Part shown: piece by piece, positions 1-7,791 of the stretch
Layout of the letters: each line of letters begins with the position of its first letter
How positions within the stretch are numbered: position 1 is the first letter of the stretch
NCBI GenBank assembly: GCA_026400325.1
Contig: JAPLPF010000137.1
Coordinates: forward strand, 1,486-42,281
DNA from: Rhodobacterales bacterium
GTDB lineage: Bacteria > Pseudomonadota > Alphaproteobacteria > Rhodobacterales > Rhodobacteraceae
DNA length: 40,796 nt
Direction of reading: 5' to 3'
Program-made: the position numbers and the translations under genes
Notes under the pieces: generated by a model
The model's database searches: none
Seen by the model: the letters and a program-made list of their open reading frames with translations, nothing else
What the model was told of the DNA's origin: nothing

Positions 1-302
1 CGCTTGAGGCGTAAAAGCAGCGCGGCGTGACCAAGCGTTTTGCCACCCTGGTGATCGAGGCTGCCGAGCATGACCCCCCCTATATGGCGACGATCTGGCA
101 CGGCGGTCAGGTCGTTGGAGAGTTGACCAGCGGTTACTGGGGGCACCGGGTCGGCGCCTGCATCGGCCTTGGCATGCTTCAGGCTGCGGTCAACCAACCG
201 GGTCAGGCGGTCGAGGTCGAGATCTTCGGCCGACGCTACCCGGCCACCGTCAAGGCAGACGAGCCGCTATGGGACCCCAGGAACGAACGCATCCGCGCAT
301 GA
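1..302 (+). pseudogene. C-terminal remnant of a dimethylglycine dehydrogenase/GcvT-type protein, cut by the window edge and an in-frame stop
   Basis: The 91-residue ORF from GTG 27 matches only the last beta-barrel part of the GcvT/aminomethyltransferase C-terminal domain found at the end of dimethylglycine and sarcosine dehydrogenases: motifs DPPYMATIWHGG, SGYWGHRVG and a terminal LWDPRNERIRA. The paralogue at 1336-3774 ends the same way (DPKSERVRA). Codons upstream of base 27 continue the family-like reading (KQRGVTKRF) but are interrupted by TAA at 12-14, where relatives appear to have a sense codon. So this is either a longer gene broken by a nonsense change, a sequence error, or a stand-alone fragment using GTG 27. 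Its TGA overlaps the next gene's ATG (ATGA, 299-302), so it belongs to the same operon. The family assignment is firm; the broken status is inference because the rest of the gene lies outside the window. Confidence 0.6.
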
Positions 303-1339
303 CCCCTGTGCCTTCCACCATGTCTGGCGTGCAGCTTGTCGGCCATGGCGGACCGGAGATGCTTGTGTGGCGCGATGACATCCCGGTGCCCCGCCCTGGC
401 CCGGGCGAGGTTCTGGTGCGTGTGCTGGCGGCGGGGGTCAACATGACCGATCTGAACACCCGGGTCGGCTGGTATGGCCAGGGCGAGGGGCGCGCGGCGG
501 GCTGGGCCGGTGCCATGGCCTTTCCGCGCATCCAGGGCGGCGATCTTTGCGGCCGGGTGGTGGCGCTGGGCGCAGGCGTGGCCGACGTGGCGATCGGCGC
601 GCGGGTCACCTGCTCGACCTGCCAGCCGGAGCCGACGGCGGAAAACCCCATGGCGATCGCCGTCATCGGGTCGGAATTCGACGGTGCCTTCGCGCAATAT
701 TGCGTGGTGCCGGCGCGGTATCTGTATGACGTCACCGACTCGCCGCTGTCGGATATCGAGATTGGTGCCATGCCATGTGCCTATGGTACGGCCTTCAACC
801 TTGTCTCGCGCTCTGGCGTTGCCGTGGGCGAGCGGGTGCTCGTCACAGGAGCCTCGGGCGGGGTTGGCCTTGCGGCGGTTCAACTCGCGATCCTGCGCGG
901 GGCCGAGGTGACGGGGCAATGCAGTCATGCAAAGTCGCAGGCGGTGCGCGCGGCAGGGGCAACTGTGCTGGACCGCGCCGCAACACCGAAAGCGCGCGGC
1001 TTTGACGTGGTGATCGACATTGTCGGCGGTGAGGGCTTTCAGGGGCGGCTGGAGGCTTTGAAGCCTGGCGGGCGCTACGCCACCAGCGGAGCGGTCGGCG
1101 GCCCATTGGTCAGCGGCGATCTGCGCACGGTCTATCTGAACGACCTGACGCTTTTCGGCTGCACCCTGCAGCCGCGCGAGGTCTTTCAGGGCCTTGTCAC
1201 CATCATCAACACCGCCCGCGTCCGGCCGGTGGTGTCGAAAACCTACCCTCTGCGCGACATCGCAACCGCGCAAGCCGATCTTGCCGCCGGGCGCTATCCC
1301 GGCAAACTCGTCCTCGTCCCACCGGAGCCTGCCCCATGA
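299..1339 (+). CDS. Zinc-independent MDR-family oxidoreductase (quinone oxidoreductase-like)
   Basis: A 346-aa medium-chain dehydrogenase/reductase. The N-terminal GroES-like fold (about residues 5-125) includes the PRPGPGEVLVRV strand and a GGDLCGRVVALG loop. The Rossmann domain carries the NADPH-binding LVTGASGGVGLAAVQLA typical of quinone oxidoreductases and crotonyl-CoA reductase-like members, and the C-terminus is the usual YPGKLVLVP. The Cys/His ligands of zinc alcohol dehydrogenases are not in their usual positions, so it is probably zinc-free. I chose ATG 299 because it overlaps the upstream stop as ATGA; the ORF-track start at 269 runs into the upstream gene, and ATG 320 is a second option. 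Its stop overlaps the FAD enzyme's ATG (1336-1339), so translation is probably coupled. The substrate is unknown; reduction or oxidation of an intermediate of the methylated-amine route is inference. Confidence 0.85.
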   Translation: MTPVPSTMSGVQLVGHGGPEMLVWRDDIPVPRPGPGEVLVRVLAAGVNMTDLNTRVGWYGQGEGRAAGWAGAMAFPRIQGGDLCGRVVALGAGVADVAIGARVTCSTCQPEPTAENPMAIAVIGSEFDGAFAQYCVVPARYLYDVTDSPLSDIEIGAMPCAYGTAFNLVSRSGVAVGERVLVTGASGGVGLAAVQLAILRGAEVTGQCSHAKSQAVRAAGATVLDRAATPKARGFDVVIDIVGGEGFQGRLEALKPGGRYATSGAVGGPLVSGDLRTVYLNDLTLFGCTLQPREVFQGLVTIINTARVRPVVSKTYPLRDIATAQADLAAGRYPGKLVLVPPEPAP

Positions 1340-3774
1340 CGATCCCTCAAAAAGCCCGTGCCGTTGTCATCGGCGGCGGCATATCGGGCTGCTCTGTCGC
1401 CTATCACCTCGCCAAGGCCGGTTGGACCGATGTGGTGTTGCTGGAGCGGCGCAAGCTGACCTCGGGCACCACCTGGCATGCGGCGGGGCTGATCGGCCAG
1501 CTGCGCGGGTCGGCCAACATGACCCGGCTGGCAAAGTATTCGGCGGACCTCTACCGGGGGCTGGAGGCGGAAACCGGCGTTGCGACGGGAATGAAGCAGG
1601 TCGGCTCGATCTCGGTCGCGTTGACCCGCGAACGGCATGAGGAATTGCTTCGCCAGGCCACCGTCGCGCGCATCTTCGATGTCGAAGTGCACGAGATTTC
1701 GCCAGGTGAGGCGAAGGCCAAGTATCCCCACCTAAACATCGACGGGGTGGTCGGTGCCGTCGCCTTGCCGCTGGACGGCCAGTGCGACCCTGCGAACATC
1801 GCTATGGCGCTGGCCAAGGGCGCGCGGATGAAGGGCGCGAAGATCTTTGAAGGTGTGACCGTGACGAAGGTGGTCACAGCGGGCGGGCGGGTGACTGGGG
1901 TCGACTATGAAACCGCCGAAGGCCCCGGCCATATCGACGCCGACGTGATCGTGAACTGCGGCGGGATGTGGGGCCGCGACCTTGCAGCGCAGAACGGGGT
2001 CACGCTCCCGCTCCATGCCTGCGAGCATTTCTATCTGATCACCGAGCCCGTGGCCGGGATCGACCTGAACCTGCCCGTCCTGCGCGTGCCGGACGAATGC
2101 GCATATTACAAGCAGGACGCCGGCAAGATGATGCTGGGCGCGTTCGAGCCGGTCGCAAAACCCTGGGGCATGGGCGGTATCCGCAAGGATTTCGAATTCG
2201 ACACCCTGCCCGAAGATTGGGACCACTTCATGCCCATCCTCGAGATGGCCACCAACCGGATGCCACTGTTCCAGACCGCCGGCATCCACACCTTCTTCAA
2301 CGGTCCGGAAAGCTTTACCCCCGACGACCGCTACTACCTTGGCGAAGCGCCCGAGGTGAAAGGCTACTGGATCGCCGCCGGCTACAACTCCATTGGCATC
2401 GTGTCGTCGGGCGGCGCTGGGCAGGCCCTTGCCCACTGGATCACCGAAGGCGAACCGCCGTTCGATCTGTGGGAGGTGGACATCCGCCGCGCGCAGCCCT
2501 TCCAGAAGAACCGCCGCTACCTGAAGGAACGCGTGACCGAGACGCTGGGCCTTCTCTACGCCGACCATTTCCCCTACCGCCAGTTCGCCACAGCGCGTGG
2601 CGTGCGCCGCAGCCCGATCCATGAGCATCTGAAAGCCCGCGGCGCGGTCTTTGGCGAAGCTGCGGGATGGGAACGTGCCAACTGGTTCGCCAAACCGGGG
2701 CAGGAGGCCGAGTATCGCTATTCCTGGAAGCGGCAGAACTGGTTCGACAACCAGCGCGCCGAGCACATGGCGGTGCGGGAAACCGCCGGCCTGTTCGACA
2801 TGACCAGCTTTGGCAAGATCCGGGTCGAGGGTCGTGACGCCTGCGCTTTCCTCAACCGCATTTCCTCGGCCCAGATGGACGTGGCTGCGGGTCGGATCGT
2901 CTACACCATGTTCCTGAATGAAAATGGTGGGATCGAGGCCGACCTTACGGTGACACGCCTCAGCGAGACCGCCTATCTGGCGGTTGTCCCCGGTGCCACG
3001 CTGCAACGCAATCTCGCCTGGATGCGGGCGCAGGTCGGCGACGATTTCGCTGTCATCACCGATGTGACGGCGGCCGAGTCGGTCCTGTGCGTGATGGGTC
3101 CGCAGGCCCGCGACGTGCTTGCAAAAGTCTCGCCCAACGACTTTAGCAACGCAGCCCATCCCTTTGGTACCATGCGGGAAATCGAGATTGGCCTTGGCCT
3201 CGCCCGCGCCCACCGCGTCACATATGTCGGCGAACTGGGGTGGGAGCTTTACGTCAGCGCCGACCAGACCGCCCATGTCTTCGAGGCATTGATGGAAACC
3301 TCGCCCGACCTTCAGCTGTGCGGCCTGCATACGCTGGACAGCTGCCGGATCGAGAAAGCCTATCGCCATTGGGGCCATGACATCACGGATGAAGATCATG
3401 TGCTGGAAGCGGGCCTTGGCTTTACCGTCAGTCGCAAGAAGCCCGCCTTCATCGGGCGCGATGCGGTCCTGCGGACGGAAGAAGCAGGCCCCGCGCGCAA
3501 GATGCTCCAGTTCCGCCTGACCGATCCCGAACCGCTGCTTTTTCACAACGAGGCGATCGTGCGCGACGGCAAGATCATAGGCCCGGTCACCAGCGGCAAC
3601 TACGGCCATTTCCTTGGCGGCGCGATAGGGCTTGGCTATGTTCCGGCGCAGGGCCAGACAGACGATGATATCCTCGGCTCGACCTACGAGATCGAGGTGG
3701 CAGGCAAACGTCATGCCGCGGTGGCCGCTTTGGCCCCGATGCATGACCCCAAATCAGAACGGGTGCGGGCATGA
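1336..3774 (+). CDS. FAD-dependent dimethylglycine/sarcosine dehydrogenase-family protein with GcvT domain
   Basis: An 812-aa two-domain enzyme of normal family length. Residues about 8-370 form a DAO-type FAD domain beginning AVVIGGGISGCSVAYHL. SGTTWHAAGL places His48 where mitochondrial dimethylglycine and sarcosine dehydrogenases bind FAD covalently. A linker (FAO_M type, about 370-430) leads into a GcvT-like tetrahydrofolate-binding domain (about 440-812) with YVGELGWELYV and a terminal DPKSERVRA. In this family the FAD site oxidises an N-methyl group and the GcvT domain passes the formaldehyde-level carbon to tetrahydrofolate. Start and stop overlap neighbours by ATGA on both sides, so it is the core of the operon. 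The adjoining MttB-family gene suggests a methylated amine or betaine substrate, but dimethylglycine itself is not proven. The family is near certain, the substrate not. Confidence 0.9.
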   Translation: MTIPQKARAVVIGGGISGCSVAYHLAKAGWTDVVLLERRKLTSGTTWHAAGLIGQLRGSANMTRLAKYSADLYRGLEAETGVATGMKQVGSISVALTRERHEELLRQATVARIFDVEVHEISPGEAKAKYPHLNIDGVVGAVALPLDGQCDPANIAMALAKGARMKGAKIFEGVTVTKVVTAGGRVTGVDYETAEGPGHIDADVIVNCGGMWGRDLAAQNGVTLPLHACEHFYLITEPVAGIDLNLPVLRVPDECAYYKQDAGKMMLGAFEPVAKPWGMGGIRKDFEFDTLPEDWDHFMPILEMATNRMPLFQTAGIHTFFNGPESFTPDDRYYLGEAPEVKGYWIAAGYNSIGIVSSGGAGQALAHWITEGEPPFDLWEVDIRRAQPFQKNRRYLKERVTETLGLLYADHFPYRQFATARGVRRSPIHEHLKARGAVFGEAAGWERANWFAKPGQEAEYRYSWKRQNWFDNQRAEHMAVRETAGLFDMTSFGKIRVEGRDACAFLNRISSAQMDVAAGRIVYTMFLNENGGIEADLTVTRLSETAYLAVVPGATLQRNLAWMRAQVGDDFAVITDVTAAESVLCVMGPQARDVLAKVSPNDFSNAAHPFGTMREIEIGLGLARAHRVTYVGELGWELYVSADQTAHVFEALMETSPDLQLCGLHTLDSCRIEKAYRHWGHDITDEDHVLEAGLGFTVSRKKPAFIGRDAVLRTEEAGPARKMLQFRLTDPEPLLFHNEAIVRDGKIIGPVTSGNYGHFLGGAIGLGYVPAQGQTDDDILGSTYEIEVAGKRHAAVAALAPMHDPKSERVRA

Positions 3775-5345
3775 ACGATGATCTGACGGAAATGGACCGC
3801 CTGGGCGAAAGCTGCGAACCCTCGCGGTCACGGCGGTCTGGCGGCAGGCAGGCCCGCGTCGCGATGCGCGCGGCCCCCCTTGCCGATGACGTGAAACCCG
3901 TGCGCGCGGGCATGCCGGGCGGGCAGTACAAACCGCTCAGCGAGGTGGCGGTCCAGCAGATCCACGCCGCTGCACTGGACGCGCTGGAACAGATTGGCCT
4001 TTCCCAGGCCCCGCCGTCGGGCGTGAAGCTTCTGACCGATGCGGGGGCCATCCAGGGCGATGACGGACGCATCCGCTTTCCCCGGGCGCTGGTCGAGGAC
4101 ATGCTGACCATCGCCGCCCGCAACATCACGCTGCACGCCCGCGACCCGAAACACGACCTGCACCTGACCGGCAGCAATGTGCATTACGGCACGGCAGGGG
4201 CGGCGGTGCATATCGTTGATCCGGTGACGCTCGATTACCGCGAGTCGACCGCGCAGGATCTGTATGACGCCGCGCGTCTGGTGGATAACCTGGACAACAT
4301 CCATTTCTACCAGCGCACCATGGTCTGCCGCGACGTGGTGGACAACAAGGAGATGGACCTCAACACCCTTTACGGCTGTCTTTCTGGCACCACGAAACAC
4401 GTTGGCACCAGCTTTTCCGACCCGTCGCATGTGGCCGATTGCTTCGAGATGCTGCACATGGTCGCCGGGGGCGAGGCGGAATGGCGCGACCGGCCTTTCG
4501 TCAGCAATTCCAACTGCTTCGTCGTCCCGCCGATGAAATTCGCCGAAGAATCCTGCATCACGATGGAAGATTGCATCCGGCGCGGCATGCCGATGCTGCT
4601 GCTTTCCGCCGGGCAGGCCGGGGCCACGGCGCCCGCGCCGATCGCGCTGACCATCGTGCAGGCCGTGGCCGAATGTCTGGCGGGTGTGGTCTATGTCAAC
4701 GCGATCAGGCCCGGCGCCCCGGCGATCTTCGGCACCTGGCCGTTCGTCAGTGACCTGCGGACTGGCGCGATGTCGGGCGGCAGCGCCGAACAGGCCCTGC
4801 TGACCGCTGGTTGCGCCCAGATGCACCGGTTCTATGACCTGCCCGGCGGGGCTGCTTCGGGCATTTCCGACAGCAAGCTGCCCGACATGCAGGCCGGATG
4901 GGAGCAGGGGATCACCAACGCCCTTGCAGGCCTCGCCGGTCTGAACATGTGCTATGAGGCGGTCGGCATGCACGCCAGCCTGCTTGGCTTCTGTCTGGAA
5001 AGCCTTGTTCTGGGTGATGACCTTCTGGGCCAGACCATGCGCCTTGTCCGGGGTATCGACGTGACCCCCGACACCACCAGCCTGGACGCGATGAAAGAGG
5101 TCTGCCTTGGCGGCCCGGGCCATTACCTTGGATCGGACCAGACGCTGAAGCTGATGCAGACCGAATACATCTATCCGAAATCCGCAAACCGCATGTCGCC
5201 AAAGGAATGGAACGAGGCGGGCAAACCGCTGTTGCTTGACACCGCGATTGCCCGCAAGAATGCAATTCTCGCCAAGGCCGGGTGCCGCGTCGATCCCGAG
5301 ATTGACGCCGCCGTCCGCGCCCGCTTCAACATCTACTTCAAGTGA
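3771..5345 (+). CDS. Trimethylamine methyltransferase (MttB)-family protein, non-pyrrolysine type
   Basis: A 524-aa member of the MttB superfamily. Visible family features are the Arg-rich N-terminus, KPLSEVAVQQIHAAALDALE, the phrase HYGTAGAAVHIVDPVT, and the C-terminal YIYPKSANRMSPKEW block. Archaeal MttB has an in-frame UAG read as pyrrolysine; this frame runs unbroken from start to stop, so the protein belongs to the larger non-Pyl group. Characterised members of that group demethylate quaternary amines (MtgB on glycine betaine, MtpB on proline betaine, MtcB on carnitine), passing the methyl group to a corrinoid protein. No corrinoid protein or corrinoid:THF methyltransferase is encoded in the window, so the acceptor must be elsewhere or different. 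ATG 3771 overlaps the dehydrogenase stop (ATGA). Substrate unknown. Confidence 0.88.
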   Translation: MNDDLTEMDRLGESCEPSRSRRSGGRQARVAMRAAPLADDVKPVRAGMPGGQYKPLSEVAVQQIHAAALDALEQIGLSQAPPSGVKLLTDAGAIQGDDGRIRFPRALVEDMLTIAARNITLHARDPKHDLHLTGSNVHYGTAGAAVHIVDPVTLDYRESTAQDLYDAARLVDNLDNIHFYQRTMVCRDVVDNKEMDLNTLYGCLSGTTKHVGTSFSDPSHVADCFEMLHMVAGGEAEWRDRPFVSNSNCFVVPPMKFAEESCITMEDCIRRGMPMLLLSAGQAGATAPAPIALTIVQAVAECLAGVVYVNAIRPGAPAIFGTWPFVSDLRTGAMSGGSAEQALLTAGCAQMHRFYDLPGGAASGISDSKLPDMQAGWEQGITNALAGLAGLNMCYEAVGMHASLLGFCLESLVLGDDLLGQTMRLVRGIDVTPDTTSLDAMKEVCLGGPGHYLGSDQTLKLMQTEYIYPKSANRMSPKEWNEAGKPLLLDTAIARKNAILAKAGCRVDPEIDAAVRARFNIYFK

Positions 5346-5352
5346 GGTCGCC

Positions 5353-6786
5353 ATGATCCCCGCCAACATGCTGAAATTCTACATCAACGGCCAATGGGTC
5401 GATCCGATCTCGAAAAACCGGATGGGCGTTGAAAACCCGGCGACCGAGGAAATCGTCTGCGAAGTCGCCATGGGGAGCGCCGAGGATGCCGACCGGGCGA
5501 TTCTTGCCGCCCGCGCCGCGTTTGAAGGCTGGACCTACCGCCCGGTGGCCGAACGCATTGCCGTGATGAAGCGGGTGCTTGAGGTCTACAACGACCGCTA
5601 TGAGGATTTCGCCCAAGCCATGTCCACCGAGATGGGTGCGCCGATCACCTGGGCGCGCGGTGCGCAGGCCTGGGCCGGTCAGGTCCACATGGAGGCGACG
5701 ATCAAGGCCGCCGAGGAAATGGTCTGGGAATACAACCGCGGCACCACGCGGATCCTTTATGAAGGGATCGGCGTCTGCTCGCTGATCACGCCGTGGAACT
5801 GGCCGATGAACCAGATCGCCTGCAAGGTCGCCCCGGCGCTGGTTGCGGGCTGCACGATGGTGCTGAAACCGTCGGAAATCGCACCCCTGTCGGGCACGCT
5901 TTTCGCCCAGGTCTGCCATGATGCGGGCGTGCCTGCGGGTGTGTTCAACCTTGTCCACGGGGCAGGCCCCGAGGTTGGCGCGCGGATGTCGACCCACCCC
6001 GAAGTGGACATGGTGTCCTTCACCGGATCTACCCGTGCGGGCACCCAGATCGCCGCCGTCGCCGCCGCGACCGCCAAGCGCGTCGCGCAGGAAATGGGCG
6101 GCAAGTCGCCGAACATCATCCTGCCCGGCGCCAACATCGCCGAGGCTGTTGCCGCAGGCGTGACCGCGGTGATGTCGAACACCGGCCAGTCCTGCGATGC
6201 GCCGACCCGGATGCTTGTCCACCGCTCGCAGCAGGCCGAGGCTCTGGCCGTCGCGAAGAAAGCCGCCGAGGCGATCCAGATCGGCGATCCCCGCGATGAG
6301 GCGACGGTCATGGGGCCGCTGATCTCGAAGCTGCAATTCGACAAGGTCCAGCGTCTGATCCAGGCGGGGATCGACGAAGGGGCAACCCTTGTGACGGGCG
6401 GAACCGGGCGTCCCGCAGGCCTGAACCGCGGCTGGTTTACCCGCCCGACGGTCTTTGGCGATGTGGTGAACGCAATGACCATCTCGAAAGAGGAAATCTT
6501 CGGGCCGGTCCTTGCGATCCAGCCCTATGACAGCATCGAGGACGCCATCGCCCAGGCCAATGACACGATCTACGGCCTTGCCGCCTATATCGCCGGTCCG
6601 GTCGAGGATGCGATCCCGGTCGCCCGTCGTTTGCGCGCAGGCACGGTGAACCTCAATTACCCCGACTGGGACACCTCCGCCCCCTTCGGCGGCTACAAGC
6701 AGTCCGGCAACGGCCGCGAATATGCCGACTGGGGCATCCACGACTTCTGCGAGGTCAAGGGCATCGTCGGCTACGGCGAGGCCTGA
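5353..6786 (+). CDS. NAD(P)-dependent aldehyde dehydrogenase
   Basis: A 477-aa ALDH-superfamily enzyme of normal length. The signature parts are present: TPWNWPMNQ with the oxyanion Asn149, FTGSTRAG in the cofactor domain, general base Glu247 in QEMGGKSPN, catalytic Cys281 in NTGQSCDAPTR, and the EEIFGPVLAI and APFGGYKQSGNGRE blocks. I chose ATG 5353, seven bases after the MttB-family stop and behind a GAGG site, because the ORF-track extension to 5236 lies inside the upstream gene and adds non-homologous residues. It probably oxidises an aldehyde released by a preceding step, such as one from the FAD dehydrogenase or the MDR enzyme. The Cys281 context (GQSCDAPTR) differs from the commoner GQxCxxxxR betaine aldehyde form, so I do not call it betB. 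Operon membership is clear; the substrate is inferred only as an aldehyde. Confidence 0.93.
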   Translation: MIPANMLKFYINGQWVDPISKNRMGVENPATEEIVCEVAMGSAEDADRAILAARAAFEGWTYRPVAERIAVMKRVLEVYNDRYEDFAQAMSTEMGAPITWARGAQAWAGQVHMEATIKAAEEMVWEYNRGTTRILYEGIGVCSLITPWNWPMNQIACKVAPALVAGCTMVLKPSEIAPLSGTLFAQVCHDAGVPAGVFNLVHGAGPEVGARMSTHPEVDMVSFTGSTRAGTQIAAVAAATAKRVAQEMGGKSPNIILPGANIAEAVAAGVTAVMSNTGQSCDAPTRMLVHRSQQAEALAVAKKAAEAIQIGDPRDEATVMGPLISKLQFDKVQRLIQAGIDEGATLVTGGTGRPAGLNRGWFTRPTVFGDVVNAMTISKEEIFGPVLAIQPYDSIEDAIAQANDTIYGLAAYIAGPVEDAIPVARRLRAGTVNLNYPDWDTSAPFGGYKQSGNGREYADWGIHDFCEVKGIVGYGEA

Positions 6787-6847
6787 GCCCGCGCCACAAC
6801 CACAGACGGGGCGGGCCGGAACCCGCCCCCATCCGAACGGGGACATC

Positions 6848-7747
6848 ATGCATTACGGATACATCGGCCTTGGCAACCTCGGGGCCGCCTGCGCCGGCTG
6901 TCTGCTGAAGGACGGCTTCAAGGTCACGGTCTACGACCTGAACCCTGCCCTCGCAGCGCCGCTGATTGCCAACGGCGCCGTGCTTGCATCCAGCGCCGAG
7001 GAACTCGCGGCCGGAGTTGACCATGTCATCACCTGCCTGCCGTCGCCTGCGGTATCCGAGCGTGTGCTGCGGAACATCCTGCCCCACATGAAGCCCGGCG
7101 CGTCCTGGGTCGAGATGTCCACCCTTGGCCGCGACGAGGTGCTGAAACTCGCCGCCATTGCGGGCGAGGCGGGCGTGCGGATGATGGAGCTGCCGGTGAC
7201 CGGGGGCGTCCATCTCGCCTATCAGGGCAAGATCACCATGCTGGCGGGCGGGGACAAGGACCTGTTCGATCTGCACCACGGGGCAATGCAGGCCATGGGG
7301 GACAAGATCTTCCACATGGGTCCGCTGGGGTCGTCCTGTATCATCAAGGTCATCACCAACATGCTGGCCTTCATCCACCTCAAAGCCACGTCCGAGGCGC
7401 TGATGCTGGCCAAGCGCGGCGGGTTGGACCTTGCTCAGTCCTGGCATGCGATTGCCGCCTCGTCCGGCAATTCCTTTGTGCATGAGACGGAAGGGGCACT
7501 GATCCTGAATGGCAGCTACGATATCGCCTTCAACGTCGATCTGGCGCTCAAGGATCTGGGTTTTGCATTGGGGTTCGGCAAGGAGTTCGGGGTGCCGCTT
7601 GACCTTGCGTCGATGACGAACCAGACCTACATCGCCGCCAAGGCCGCCTATGGCGGCGAGGCGCAGTCGCCGATGATCGCCAAACTGCTTGAGGATCTGT
7701 TGGGCACCGACCTTCGCGCCCCGGGCTTTCCGGCCCGGCTGGAGTGA
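6848..7747 (+). CDS. NAD(P)-dependent beta-hydroxyacid dehydrogenase (3-hydroxyisobutyrate/6PGDH family)
   Basis: A 299-aa protein starting at ATG 6848, where the Rossmann motif YIGLGNLGAACAG begins almost at once. The ORF-track extension to 6722 overlaps the aldehyde dehydrogenase and is rejected. Family features are the dinucleotide fold, the substrate loop MELPVTGGVHLAYQGKITML (relatives have DAPVSGG in this place) and Lys167 in GSSCIIKVITN, the conserved catalytic lysine of the beta-hydroxyacid dehydrogenase family. The helical C-terminal half mediates dimerisation in known members. It follows the aldehyde dehydrogenase after 61 bases in the same direction, so it very likely shares its transcript. 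It would interconvert a beta-hydroxyacid and a semialdehyde or keto acid; which one cannot be read from sequence. Confidence 0.88.
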   Translation: MHYGYIGLGNLGAACAGCLLKDGFKVTVYDLNPALAAPLIANGAVLASSAEELAAGVDHVITCLPSPAVSERVLRNILPHMKPGASWVEMSTLGRDEVLKLAAIAGEAGVRMMELPVTGGVHLAYQGKITMLAGGDKDLFDLHHGAMQAMGDKIFHMGPLGSSCIIKVITNMLAFIHLKATSEALMLAKRGGLDLAQSWHAIAASSGNSFVHETEGALILNGSYDIAFNVDLALKDLGFALGFGKEFGVPLDLASMTNQTYIAAKAAYGGEAQSPMIAKLLEDLLGTDLRAPGFPARLE

Positions 7748-7791
7748 CGGTTGCCAAGTGCCAAAGGCCCTGATCGGCCGGAAAGGAGCTG

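Noticed and set aside
1732-3744. 670-aa minus-strand ORF opposite the FAD dehydrogenase
   Set aside because: Antisense shadow; the plus strand carries complete FAD and GcvT domains.
3771-5345. Pyrrolysine-containing MttB
   Set aside because: There is no in-frame UAG in the gene and no pyl genes in the window.
7748-7791. SAM-type riboswitch ahead of the PLP enzyme
   Set aside because: The 44-base gap is too short and shows no riboswitch fold.
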